Source: Uranotaenia lowii (lineage: Eukaryota; Arthropoda; Insecta; Diptera; Culicidae). From it: a stretch of DNA of 64,000 bases. Location: assembly GCF_029784155.1 (NCBI RefSeq), contig NC_073693.1, forward strand, positions 154,043,442-154,107,441, written 5' to 3'. Positions 51,114 through 62,879 of this stretch are shown piece by piece. Within the stretch, counting starts at the first letter, position 1. Every line of letters starts with the position of its first letter. The notes under the pieces are model-generated. The model searched no databases. It saw nothing but the letters and a program-made list of their open reading frames with translations, and was not told where the DNA came from. The position numbers were made by a program, and so were the translations under genes.

Positions 51114-52130
51114 TTAGATCTTCTTTAGGTTCCGCTTGACAATAGCCCAGTATTTCTCAATTGGGTGGAGCTGTGGCGTGTTGGGAGGGTTCTTGTCCTT
51201 GAAAACCGCCTGTACGTTGTTGGCGGCGTACCACTTCATGGTCTTTTTACCGTGATGGCAAGATGCCAAATCCGGCCAAAACAGTACGGAACAACCGTAT
51301 TTCTTCACGAAAGGCAGCAGACGTTTATTCAAACACTCTTTCACGTAAATTTCTTGGTTGACATATACATTACATAAACATTATATTTGTAATGTTCCCG
51401 TTAAACTTAGAATTAATCTTTCATGTAGACTATTCAGTCAGATGAAATGTGATAATAAATGTAAATGTAAATGTAAATGTAAAATAAATTTCTTGGTTGA
51501 CAGTCCCGGAAGCTATGAAAATACTGCTTTTCAAGCCACAGGTACAGATGGCTTGCCAAACCAGATATTTCTTCGCGAACTTTGACAGTTTCATGTGCTT
51601 GAAAATATCTGCTACCTTTCCCCTTCCTTTTGCCGTATAAAACTCCTGTCCCGGAAGCTGCTTGTAGTCGGCTTTGACGTAGGATTCGTCGTCCATTACC
51701 ACGCAGTCAAACTTCGTCAGCATCGTCGTGTACAGCCTCCGGGATCGCGCTTTGGCCGTCGTATTTTGTTTATCATCGCGATTTGGAGTCACTACCTTCT
51801 TGTAAGTCGATAGTCCGGCTCGTTTTTGACTCGATGCTCGGTTGTAGACGATACATTCAGCTTATTTGCGGCAACTCGGAGAGAGAGGTTAGGATTTCGC
51901 TTGAAACTACCGGCAATTCTCTGTGTCGTCTCAGCGGCTTCCGATTTTCGATTTCCCCCCGATCCAGATTTACTGGCTGTCGACAAACGTTCCCCAAACA
52001 CTTTAATTACATTTGTAACGGTTGATTTTTCAACTTTTAGCGATTTTGCCAGCTTTGCGTGCGAGTAACTCGGATTTTCGCGATGCGCGAGCAAAATTTT
52101 GATAAGCTGCTCTTCTTCCTTGGACGGCAT
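51114..52130 (-). pseudogene. DD37E transposase (frameshifted and interrupted)
   Basis: Minus strand. The N-terminus at 52130 (MPSKEEEQLIKILLAHRENP) with helix-turn-helix runs to a frameshift at about 51795. The next frame (to 51503) has VVMDDESYVKADYKQLPGQEF with the first catalytic Asp. It is interrupted by the insert at 51364-51485. The last frame (51362-51114) has FWPDLASCHHGKK and HPIEKYW with 37 residues between D and E, then stops at LKKI. Not functional as read. Confidence 0.9.
51364..51484 (+). mobile_element. Short retroposed insert with TAAATG tail
   Basis: A 121-bp insert flanked by the perfect 18-bp direct repeat TAAATTTCTTGGTTGACA (51346-51363, 51485-51502). The 3' end carries (TAAATG)n at about 51458-51482. 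Long target duplication plus tandem tail indicate target-primed retrotransposition of a 5'-truncated LINE or a SINE. Confidence 0.85.
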
Positions 52131-52310
52131 TTTGACAACTGAAGAGTGAATTCGAAAATCAAAATAGGAGCAACATTCTACACACACATACCTTCAAAAT
52201 GAGTGGTGTTCAGGTTTTTTAAATGCAAAATTGAAAGAAATACGTCAAGTTGATATTGACCAAATTTTGACCGTATCACCCTTTATTCGGCCAGATAACC
52301 CATTCGGCCT

Positions 52311-53050
52311 AAAGTAAAATATGTTTGTATAGTATATGGGCGAGCAAATAATCAAACAATCGTCGTGGAATCATCGAATTTACACACGCCCTTGTATGAT
52401 GTATGGTCCGCTTAATATGAAACATTTTCAGCTTCTCTATCACTCACTACTGCCTAAACACCCAAGATTTCCAACGATACCATGCTTAGAAACTTCACAT
52501 TTTCTGTATCTACTGAAGTGAAGTTTTTGCATACGCAAGGCGCGTACATGTCTACTAAAAATTTGCAAAGTTGCAAACCAATGAGTAGAAAATGTTAAGA
52601 GTTGAAAATTCACTTAAAATATTTGAAAAATAAAGGTGATGAGTGATGAGGCCAAATCGAAAACAAGTTTCGAGGTAATGGCTGAGGCCAACCAGCCATC
52701 AATACCATCGATGGTATATTGTCTTATACACAGTACACGATGAAATTATGTCCGCGCAGATAAAGGCTGCACCTACTGAGATGATCCTGTAGGCATAGGA
52801 AACTCGGCAAGTTGTCAGCCGATAAGGGTTCTGTAACGAGTTTCTGTTGCGTTCTTCATCAAGGATGAAGCTCTCCGCCGCTCCTTCGTTCCATAGTTTT
52901 GAAAGAGCTACTCTTGCGAGAAGACGTTAGTTATTGTTCTTTAGATCATGGCAATTCAGTATAATACGGGCCAAAGAGTCAATTCAACCTGTATGATGTT
53001 CTAGTTCTTCTAGTCTATCTGAAAAGCTTGTGTTAAGTTTAAAAGTTAAA
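52311..53050. other. Gene-free stretch
   Basis: 52640-53040 is of higher complexity and directly precedes the LINE fragment on the opposite strand, so it may be its untranslated 3' region. No gene supported. Confidence 0.3.
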
Positions 53051-53222
53051 GTTATTTCGGCGGCTACGCTTCGCCGCCACGAGCATCTGGGTATGCCTCT
53101 TCTTTGATGTCCTTCTGGATTCCCCTCGAACGCTTCTCTGCAGATCTCGTTCACATTTTTTCGCAGCGTATGTCCAATCCATCTTCACTTACGCTCTCGA
53201 ATCTCGATTTGTAGCGCCTGAA
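53051..53222 (-). pseudogene. C-terminal fragment of a LINE polyprotein
   Basis: Minus strand reads LQALQIEIRERK, a stop in place of an expected Trp, then RWIGHTLRKNVNEICREAFE, GNPEGHQRRGIPRCSWRRSV, AAEI. The pattern R-WIGH-LR, N-P-G-RRRG-PR--WRR-V--E is typical of the region after the reverse transcriptase in RTE-like and related LINEs. Degenerate. Confidence 0.65.
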
Positions 53223-53644
53223 GCTAAATTGGAGAGAACACGCTTTGAAGTATTTGTGTTAAGCGATTTTCCATACATTTTTCGAAAAGCGGTAGTTTTC
53301 GATCGAGTTAAGTAGTTTGTGACAACACATTATAAAAAATATGAAAATTTTTGGAAATAAGTAAAATTGTCTGGCTTTATTAACTAAATATTGATCATTT
53401 TTGCATTTATACCTCTTTAGCACTGAGGACTAAGAATATCTTTCATACCCAGAAAATTTAATATTCATCTTAATAATTTTCCTATAATGCTGTTTAAATT
53501 TAAATTTTCCTTAATCCTTGTGTTTATTGTACGCTGCAAACATGTTTTTGCCTGTCGCTTTCACTGTATGTTGCAGATTGTTCTTTCAACACAGCTTAAG
53601 TTCGTGTGTCAAATTCCTAATTCCTGATTGTTTCTCATTTTCAG

Positions 53645-53850
53645 CGACGTTTGCACTAGGGCACTAACAATGCAGTGAAAGCAAGCCATTTTGAACAGTA
53701 GATTCCGATGCCGTGTATTTTTGCATAAATAGTATTGTACCTGCATTCAGAAAAGATTTGTCAGTATTGCGGGCATTAAAGCAAAATGTTTGCAGCTACA
53801 ATTTACTCTTAAGTGATTCTTTGAAATAAAATGAATTGTTACAATTGTTG
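53645..53850 (+). CDS. Aldh-III: Candidate alternative terminal exon and 3' UTR of Aldh-III
   Basis: A strong acceptor (gattgtttctcattttcag) ends at 53644. Spliced in phase 0 from the donor at 48883, the exon reads RRLH then TAG at 53657. It is followed by AT-rich sequence with an AATAAA signal at 53825-53830. This would give a 629-residue (long) protein with a basic tail after the membrane segment. Purely inferred from splice phase and the polyadenylation signal; it could be chance. Confidence 0.35.
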
Positions 53851-55317
53851 CGCTAAATAAGATGTGTTTGTTTTTATTTCATATCCCATCCAGGACGATG
53901 ATTGAACCGGTCGGAGTAACGATTTGCGGTACACGAGCACGTCGTAAGTGAGTGCTGCCCAATAACTGGGCGTGTCAGGGGTAAACTTACTGTCACAAAT
54001 TGACTGTAAGTGGTGTTTTTCTTTTTGTGATAAGTCTACATCATAGAAAACTTTTTAAAATGTAGGGCAAGGGTGGCTACATCAAGTGGATTTCTTATAA
54101 TGGTCGATTACTTGTTAATTTTTAATAGATTTTTTAAATTTTATCTTTTCAACTTTTCAAGAAATGACTCGTAGTATAGAGGCATTCGTGTAGAAGTACG
54201 TTTATTTATATGAAAGAGAAAAAAATGGAACTTCAATTCAGGGAGTTTAAATTGATTAATAAATAACGAAAAAATATCTAATTTTGTGTATTTACCCGAA
54301 AGAAACTCATTGCCAGAAGAAGTGAAACTTTCAATAAACTTATATGACAATAAGCTGTATATCGAGGTGTTTTTCAAAGCCAAAGTATTGTAGAACTGTA
54401 CACTGCAAAAAATCGACACCTATTGTTTATGTTCCTTCACACATAAGCCAATTAATGTCTGCTACTATATGATTCAAGTAATATTTATGTTTGAGTTTTA
54501 GTTTTAATTGGATTGGAATATGATGTTCATTACCTTACACATAACTTTTATGAATATCATCATTGAAAAATTTCACTCTTTCAAAATGGCCGAGATTGAT
54601 AAAGAAACGCGAGGTGCGCGATAAAAAAACCTTTTTCTCGGAATAATAAATGCAAATAAGGTTAGTAAATTTTATTATAAAGTTTAAAAGAAGGTGTTTC
54701 TTACGATAACAACACAGCCTAAATATTATTATCCGATCTCTCTTTCACAGCAAGTTTTGGTGTTTTTGCGGCCTTAAGCAATGTGTAATACAAAGCTAGA
54801 TTCGGAAAAGGAACCTCGGATTTTTCGGATGATGAGTCACCGGAAAGGACAATAGTTTAGTGACAAAAAGTAGCTTTGAATAATTTATACGAAAAAAAAA
54901 ATTAATAAAAAAAATGATATCATTTTAAACAAAATCACAATTTTCCTGCTTATTTGTAGACTAGATTCGAAAAACACCTGCTTACTTTTAGGCGTTTTCA
55001 TTGCACATATAACATCCATATGTGTGAATTCATCATTTTCATGAGTCGCATTTAAACCTGAAATATTTCCAAAAAATATGTGTGACACATAAATTTCAAT
55101 TGGGAGACAAATTGCAAAAATCTATATAGGCTCACACATACCCCTAATGTGTATATTTGGTTGAGTGTAGTATTTTATTAGGAAATGAACTCCCGCAAAT
55201 ACTTAACGACTGTTCTCTGCTGTTTCTCTCATTTTTATTTGGTAGTTTAGAACGAAGTGATCGATAAGTAGTTTTAAAGCCTGTATTCGAAATAACGCAC
55301 AAATTCCTTTAGTAAAT
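53851..55317. other. Gene-free AT-rich stretch
   Basis: No gene supported. Short ORFs at 54141 and 54885 (minus) are AT-driven. ACACATA-type phrases recur between 54430 and 55150 without clear structure. Confidence 0.35.
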
Positions 55318-55333
55318 AACTTTAGATTGCGTG

Positions 55334-55917
55334 CGATGGAAGGCAACATTTACCAGGGTGGAATCGTATTCAACGAATTTTACTTCTTGGCTCTTGTCAA
55401 CTGGCAGCGCAGATGGACGAGGATGAGTTGGGTAAGCCCAATTTAGATTATCCCAAAGGTAAGCCTTGTGCCCTGCTTTAAAAGATTGGACCTGAGTTGG
55501 GATTTTATTCTTATATTTTGCCGTCTTATGTCCCATGATTATTCCTTGAATGCGATACTCTATCGTATAAATGCCTTTGCGGCCTAGGTTACCATGACAT
55601 CGAGCATATTGTTTGGTCGTGTGAGGACCACCAATTCCATAGATTCCCTTCGGACCCGAGGAAAACAACCCAACGTTCCAGTGAGGGATGTGTTAGCTGT
55701 GATGGACTTGGACTACGTGTTCGAAATATATCTTTTCAATCAATAGCTTTTAGATCTTCGCCTGTAATTCTTTTTATTTTCATAATTCCCTTTCTATCCT
55801 CCTTTTTCTACTAAACAAGTGTTGAGCTAAGTATACAAATTGTAAAAATACAAAACGAGTTTGGATCCTTAAAGTTTAAAGGTATCAGCCGTTTCAAATA
55901 AAGAATTTAATAAAAAA
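55334..55917 (+). mobile_element. 5'-truncated non-LTR retrotransposon (I/Loner-like)
   Basis: Flanked by a 16-bp direct repeat AACTTTAGATTGCGTG / AACTTTAGATTGTGTG (55318-55333, 55918-55933) with an A-rich tail (TTTAATAAAAAAA). The + strand in shifting frames reads LVNWQRRWTRMSWVSP, PCFKRLDLSWDFILIFCRLM, SHDYSLNAILYRI and KCLCGLGYHDIEHIVWSC. This is the tether region and CxC-H-C motif that end I-clade-type LINE polyproteins. Several frameshifts and one stop. Fragments of the same family lie at 35218 and 36879. Confidence 0.8.
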
Positions 55918-56204
55918 AACTTTAGATTGTGTGGTTAGTATTTAAAGAAAGTTTCAGCAAAGTTAACTACCTAGTAATATACAGTTCTCATAGCTAGTAA
56001 TGTACTAATTAGATATGATCATTTGGTGATAGTCTGTCAAGTGGTAATTTTTTTTCATAGAATTTGGTCTCACGACATAACTTGATGAACATAATCCGTA
56101 AAATTCACTCGGTTCATGGCAACCGTTCTTAAATTTCTCGGACATCCCACGTTCTCCAGATTACGCTCCACTTGGTTTAACCACCTCGCTCGTTGCGCCC
56201 GTAG

Positions 56205-56318
56205 AGTGGCCATCCCGGGAATTCCCGGTCGGAAAATCTCGAGAATTCAAATAAATCGGGAATTCCCGTTTCCCGGAATTCAGTTTTCACTCCCGGAAAT
56301 TCCCGGCACATATGATTG
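56205..56318. repeat. Cluster of GGGAATTCCCG palindromes
   Basis: TGGCCATCCCGGGAATTCCC at 56207, then further GGAATTCCCG, CCCGGAATTC and CCCGGAAATTCCCGG copies to 56308. Looks like one end of a transposon with repeated subterminal palindromes. The opposite end was not found. Confidence 0.5.
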
Positions 56319-56529
56319 CTTGTACGGCTTGATTTTTAATTTATTTCAAATTTCAGTGAGTTTAACAAAAATCTTTAAATAGATAGGTTATGATAATGTA
56401 GTCATAGATAAAAAAAAAGCTTTTTGACATTGTGTTGATCTCTTTAGAGAACATTTTGCAGTGTTGTAGAGAAAGTTTTAGATATTTGATATCTTCATTC
56501 TTTTTCCACCAAACAAATACCACATTTTT

Positions 56530-57930
56530 TTTCAACTTATAAGTCTTCAAGAGAACCTTCAAAATGACCCCGCATCGTTTTGGAGACGCTTTAAAAACAA
56601 AAAACGCAACTATTCCGGTAGATGTCAGTTTCAATGGCGTTACTTCACGTAATATAACTGAATCCTCAACATGTTTGCCGATTTTTTCCAAAGTGTCTTC
56701 AGTTCCTCCGACATTGTAGCAAACAACAACTACCTCGCCTCCATACAATCCCATGACGTGAATTTACCTTTGCCTTGCCTCACCGAGCAGGAAGTATACG
56801 AGCAATTGTCCACAGCCGATCCATATAAAGGTTCCGGGCCATACAACATATCTCCGACGGTTTTGAAACATTGCGCTGCATCACTAGCTGCCCCCATTTA
56901 AAGTCTTTTCAATCGTTCACTGAGAGAAAGGGTATTTCCAAGCGTCTGGCGAATTGCGGCCATCACTCCTATCTACAAATCGGGAAATACACACAGCGTC
57001 GAAAACTACCAACCAATTTCGCTTCTGAGTTCGATCTCCAAAATTTTTGAAGTTCTCATACATGGATCACTGTACGCTGCTGCCAAACCATTGATCTCCG
57101 ATTCTCAGCATGGTTTCGTTAAAAAAAAGGTCAACTGTCACAAATTTAATGTGTTACGTGAGCTCGTTAAGTAACAATCTGGAGAAAGGTTGTCAAGTCT
57201 TCTATTTCGACCGTGTTCCGCACAAGATACTAATAGCAAAGATGGATCAACTTGGCTTTCCAACCTGGTTGCTAGAGTGGATTTCGTTGTACCTGTCACA
57301 ACGCCACGCTTACACGAAGCTAAAAAATACATACTCGAAGACATTTGCCACCCCATCAGGAATTCCTCGAGGAAGTCACCTGGGACCGCTGCTTTCCATC
57401 ATTTTCGTGGATGACTTGTGTGCCACGCTTCAATCTGATACGCTCCTGTACGCCGACGATCTGAAGCTTTTCAGATAGGTAAAGTTGATTGCCTTGCCTT
57501 GCAAGCCGATATTGCTAGACTTGACAACTGGTGTCATTTTAACGGAATGCTGGCTAACGCTAAAAATGTAAGGTTGTCAATTTTTCCCGTGCACTTCGTG
57601 TTATCAATGTTGAATACCAACTTTGTGGAGAGAGCCGGGGGAATGTGTCGTCTATTCTGGAGATAGGTGTAAAAAATGATAATAGGCTTACATTTGCCGA
57701 GCACATTGCGCTTACCGCAGCTAAAGGATTTGAAATACTTGGATTTCTGCGTCGAAACACATGCGATTTTGATGACATTCAGGCTTTGAAAGTCGTCTAT
57801 TGCTCTTCGGTACGTAGCATCTTGGACTATGAGGCACAGGTGTGGGATCCGTATCACAATGCTACCGCCTCGAACGTGTTCAGCGTAGTTTTGTTAGGTT
57901 TTTTTGCGATTTTATAAACAATGTAAAAAA
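56530..57930 (+). pseudogene. Jockey-clade non-LTR retrotransposon, reverse transcriptase (degenerate)
   Basis: In order on the + strand: NLQNDPASFWRRFKNKKRN, then MFADFFQSVFSSSDIV from 56671, SLFNRSLRERVFPSVWRIAA, ITPIYKSGNTHSVENYQPIS, LLSSISKIFEVL, QHGFVKKRSTVTNL, PHKILIAKMDQLGFPTWLLE, GIPRGSHLGPLLSIIFVDDL, LLYADDLKLF, and near 57860 LERVQRSFVRFF. The catalytic Y-A-D-D is present. A stop at 56899, frameshifts at about 57120, 57200 and 57478, and a missing FSKAFD-type segment near 57210 (where FYFD runs straight into RVPHK) make it non-functional. No endonuclease domain precedes it, so it is 5'-truncated. Confidence 0.85.
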
Positions 57931-60192
57931 ATCGTTTAAGTTTAGTTTTAGGATGATTGCTGGAAAAAATATCAGTAAAGGACAAAAAAAAATGAACGAA
58001 AGGACAAAACATAAGATGGAATAGTTCAACTCAAGTTATAAGAAAATCAGCATTAGTGAAAAAACCATTTTTTTTTGCAAACTCGTCCTAAAATAAGTTC
58101 TATCAAAAATAAAGTTGAACGACAAAATTCCCAACATATGTAAACCTTATGCAAGAAAGGATTTTTCTTTTGTTTTCTCTTGTGGAAAACATAATGCGCA
58201 AACTTTTCAACTTTTATTTATGGAACTTTCCAAAAATATTCAGACGGGACTTGGTAACGAAAATATCTTGCCTGAGATTTGCTAAACGCTTTCTTCGAAG
58301 TACGTTTCGTCATCCATTACCGAACAATAAGAAATTTCGAACATTTTGCGGTCCAATTTTCTTGCTTACGATTTGAGCATCGCATTTCTCTTATTGATAA
58401 AACCAGCCGACTTTTTAACGTTATAGATTAGAAAACTGATTTTTTTTCTATGTCTGTTGGATGAACCAGAAAAAAGACCTTCTTGGCCACTTACTGAGTC
58501 GAAAGGTTTAGATTGAGCTTGAACTTACTACTCACCTTCCTTGCCTTCATAGAGTCGGTCAACTATTTAAGCCTTTATTCCAGCTACTCACCACTCGGTT
58601 AACTAGAGCTACTTTAATAATTTTACCACCTTGATAATGGTCTAATAGATATGTTTCAGCATTTTTAGGATTTACCTATTCACCTTTTGGATTTTCTACA
58701 ACCTCAAAGTTGTTCATTTTTGGGTTCTATTTTAAAAACAATTTGATAGATTTTCATCATATTTTGCACATGTAAACATTACATTTCTAACTATTTTTGC
58801 TTGAAATTTCATTAGACTGCAATCACGCAATTCAAATTTATTCACTAAAGAAAATACGGCATTCTTCTCGAGTACATGCCTTATAGGGAGAGAAAAAGAT
58901 ATTAAGTTGCACTCAACGTTCCATTTCTTAAGTTAGAACTACCTATCAGCAAAATTCATAAGCGTCAAGCATTAGACTTTCTTGAGTATGCAACCAATCT
59001 ACAGCACTAAACCTGTCGCATAAGCGCCAACGTTGACAGCATGATCTTTTCATGATTTTAATTCTGTTTTCAATTGAATGCCAACTAAACATTATAGTCT
59101 CTGTGGTGTCTCGCTAATCGCGGAATCAGTCAATGACTCATTCAAGTCAAGAAGCGTCGTCGTGAGCACCAAATTTGAAGGGGCGCACACGTTCGATTTC
59201 GTCAGTTCCTCTCTAACAACCGCCCAAGACACTAGGCGCATTCTTGTGCTGCTCAAAGTTTCCAAAACACAAGCCCCGAATCGCGAACGCTAATATTTGA
59301 TCAACGGCAGTGAAGCGTAAATTTACCGAAGGTGATCGGTTCTTCTAATTTTAATAATTTAAGTGGATTTTTGGTCTTCATTGAAACGCACTTCACGGTG
59401 TCAGCATCCAAAGAACCGGAAGCTCATTAAGAGTGCCGTCTAAGAAGAGTTCGTCGCGGTTTGGTGAACATCGCGAATGCAAACCGTGGAATTGACGAGC
59501 CCTTGTGATTATCCTTGGTGATCTAATTTGTGTTGATCTGCTTTACCAGAAAATTGAAAGTTTGCTAAGTGAAATTGAATTCAGATCAATAAAAACGTGT
59601 TCCTGTTGAGTGTATAAAAGTGTAAACAGGAATAGATAAATCTCACAAGTTCAGAAGGAATTGAAAGAGTGGCTGGCTTCAGAAGAGCTAAAAATACCAA
59701 TTCTTGATTCCTGAAATCCGTCTGGTTTTGTGCTCGAGCTCAACAGTTGTTGTCGATAAGCTTTCAGTACGCAAGAGGAGATAAGAAAGTTCATCGCTTT
59801 GGTTTACACTTCTCAAAAAAGAAATTGTAACCATGATAAAGCATTTGTATCAAAATGTACACTTGGAACTTTGTGATCGGACTTATAAAATCAATGTGGG
59901 GGGCAAAGTGTAATTCGGTTCAGGTGCTACGTACAATAAATGGATTGATTTATTTCCAACCTCCCGTGCCAATAAAAAAGAAAGATAAACTTTTGCGATA
60001 CCTGCTTCAAGGTGTACACTGTAAAGTACAGTGAATAACAATCGTCATTGCTCATTGGTCATTTCGTCAAGGTTTTAGTAGCATCCTTTTTTGTTTATAT
60101 CATGAAAGATGAAATCATGTTTGTTGTTTTCATTACATTCAGTTAACTTAAATGCGAATTTTTGAACTCTCCAAATAAGCATTTTAGTTTTG
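57931..60192. other. Gene-free stretch; possible promoter/UTR-like patch at 59060-59930
   Basis: 57931-59050 shows nothing beyond AT-rich sequence. 59060-59930 has more balanced composition with CpG, no repeats and no long ORF (72 codons at 59078, unrecognised), as untranslated first exons often look. No splice donor or promoter element decisive enough to call. Confidence 0.25.
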
Positions 60193-60200
60193 GTTAAAGG

Positions 60201-62038
60201 CAGGGCCGTAGGAAGAACCGACTCATGGGGGGGGGTTTTGGTGACTTATTTTTATCTATGATTTATTGCCCAATACTGCACGAAAACAAAAAAAAAACAA
60301 ATTAGGTGTGTGACTATATGATTATTTATTTTTAAGTACTCTGATATTAAAAATTTTTGTATTAAAAAAAAAAAGTAGGAAATAATTATCATTAGATTTT
60401 CGGATCAAATTTGCTTGATGAAAAACCTGATCCTAACGGTGTGTTCGTAAATTGATTTTATCTATTGAAGTGTTTTTTCGTATCGATGCTGGCGTTCGTA
60501 AATTTAATAATGAAACCTCATTCTACTAAATTTAACACAACACTGACCCTTACTCAAATATATGAAATTAGCAAAATTTTGACTATTGGTTTCTGAAACA
60601 TAAAATGTCGAATTTTGGGCGTCCTTAATATGTTAATAAGGTAAGAATGTTTTTTTAACAGCAAATATTTTTCATAAAGAAGAATCAATTCCATAATGAA
60701 AATCGTGTGGATGATTTTTAAAATGAAATTAGGGGTTTTCGGATAAAACAAATAACTTAAAATGAACCTTTTATTTGTGATTTTCAGCTGAACTGTGCTT
60801 AGAAAATAATTTTGATTGAAAATTTGAAATCTCGAAATTGAATTGATTAGCAATCTTAACACATTAAGTACCGCGAAGAAATCTATGACGAGAAACACCG
60901 AAATTCAGCATTCTATATCTCAAAAACCGTTGGATTAAATTTTACAAATTTAGCATTTTTAAGTTACGGTAAATCTTGTTTTCAGTTTTTTCAAAAAAAA
61001 AATTGCAATTAAATTCAGTCCATTTGAGCTTTACTTCAAAGTGTAAAAAGCACACTTTTGCAAGTGAAAAAACGAGATATCTCGTATTTAGTCCGCCATG
61101 TGATAAATTCATGATCTATGGAATTCCTCAATAATTTATGTTGAATGTAAAATTTATTTACCAACTGGTTTTTTTCTGAATTTTTAACCTGCATTCCGAA
61201 TCTTAATTCTGAACCTGAATTCAAAAATTGCAAAATTTGAATCTGTATCCGAATTTCCATACGATTTCTGAAATGTACAAAAAATTCGATTTTCCAAATC
61301 TAATTCCAGATCAGAATTTTATGAGCCTAGTTTTTGAGCTCTCATTCAAGAATCTATAATTTATATTCTGTAGTTTAGGTTTAATCTATATTTTTGTGAA
61401 TCAGCATTAAAATATTAATTTTCAATGATCTGAATCTGATTTTTTAATTTTGGATTGCCATTTTGAAGCTTTAAATGTTTGAATTTTATGTATGAATCAA
61501 GTTTAAGAACTTCGAATTTAAATATTTCTCTTTTTTCATATTCGGAAAACTATTATCAAAATAGTGAAAATGCATATAATCTCGAAAAGCGTGATTCAAA
61601 TTTGATGTGAAATGCAAAACCAAATTTGAACCAGAATTTCAAAGCAGCTTTTATTTCTAACTTCTTATGATTATCAAACTGAAAATCCATAATTCTAAAC
61701 TGGATACAGAATCCGAAATACGAAAATAGGAATACAATTTTGGTTATGGGAATTATGGAATCAGAACCTACGAAATGGGTTTAATTTAATTTAAAATTTA
61801 ATATTCAGACCTGAATTTATATGAACAAGTAAGAAAATTTTGAAAAAGTGGGATGGATTTTTGAGGTCTCGGCATTAGTTTTTATTCGAGATTGATAATC
61901 TTGATTCACCTTACTCTATTATTATAATTTGGTTCTGAATTTAAAATTTGGTGTGAAGAGTAGAATACCTCGCATGCTTTTTTGGATCCTCATGGGGGGG
62001 GGTTTAACCCCCAAAACCCCCCCGTTCCTACGGCCATG
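60201..62038. mobile_element. hAT-like element with G-run ends (1.84 kb)
   Basis: Starts CAGGGCCGTAGGAA, ends inverse of CATGGCCGTAGGAACGGGGG. Perfect 8-bp duplication GTTAAAGG (60193-60200, 62039-62046). G-runs lie just inside both ends, as at 3061 and 26553. Body AT-rich with many GAATTT/GATTC phrases and no transposase. Confidence 0.78.
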
Positions 62039-62046
62039 GTTAAAGG

Positions 62047-62879
62047 TCGTGTCACAATTTTTTACTGAGTTGAAGTCAAAGAATAGCATGTGGTAGGCAA
62101 TTTATCGTAAAATTATTAACAATTTTATATGAAGCGAATTAGACTCAAAGCTCTATTGTTTTTCTTCGCTTTGATCGTCCATGCTTCGAATTGATTTGAC
62201 TTGCCCTTGATTTACCTAGAAGGCTCAGTCTTTCAAAGGTCTTTTCAGTATGCTTGAGCTATGATAAGTGAAATTAGAATAACATGTTGCCGGTATTCAA
62301 AAATGTTTTCAAAGAAGTTGATATATAAAATTTATAAAAGATTTTCAAAAATGTTCAGTTTAAGTTTAGTTCTACGACTGACACTATTTCAAATAATCCT
62401 CATGCTCTAATATCAAATTAATGAAATTTCATATCCTGCTTCTCGTTCACGACAGAAAATTCCGAACCAAAATAGTTAGACTAAGATCAGGAAGTAAATT
62501 CAAGGTAAAATTCTCGAGTAACAATAGTATTAATTAAATGCATTTTACCTGTTTTAAAATAATTACTTTAAAGGTGACACTAAAAGGCGGAGTTTCGTAA
62601 GTTTTTGGGATTAGGCAGTTCAATATTTGAAGGAGTAGGGATGAATAACATCTAGAAGTTAAAATCCTTAGGACCAAATAAATTTAAGAAAACATTTGAA
62701 GGAATAATAAGTTCCAATTGATATCCTTAAAAAATCATACGTTTGAAGAAATTCTGTTGAAGTAAAGATACCACGAAAACCAGAATAGAATAAGAAAATT
62801 CAATAATAATAAATTCAGTTTCAGATTTTAAAATTCAGATCAAGGTCTAAGATTTCCGATATATATAAAAAAAATCAGG
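62047..62879. other. Gene-free stretch before the satellite
   Basis: AT-rich and non-coding. The last 80 bp grade into degenerate GATTC/CAGATT repeats. Confidence 0.4.

Larger units (their letters stand above)
50918..52283 (-). mobile_element. DD37E Tc1/mariner-type transposon with complete ends
   Basis: Inverted ends AAGGGTGAAACGGTCAAAAT (left) and AAGGGTGATACGGTCAAAAT (right), TA duplications at 50916-50917 and 52284-52285. 1366 bp, including a 121-bp insert plus 18-bp duplication. Inserted inside the GGCCGAAT minisatellite. Its ends are unrelated to those of the element at 22939, so it is a second DD37E family. Confidence 0.92.

Noticed and set aside
55309..55668. 119-codon minus-strand ORF
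   Set aside because: It is the antisense of a LINE C-terminal region whose + strand reads recognisable motifs.
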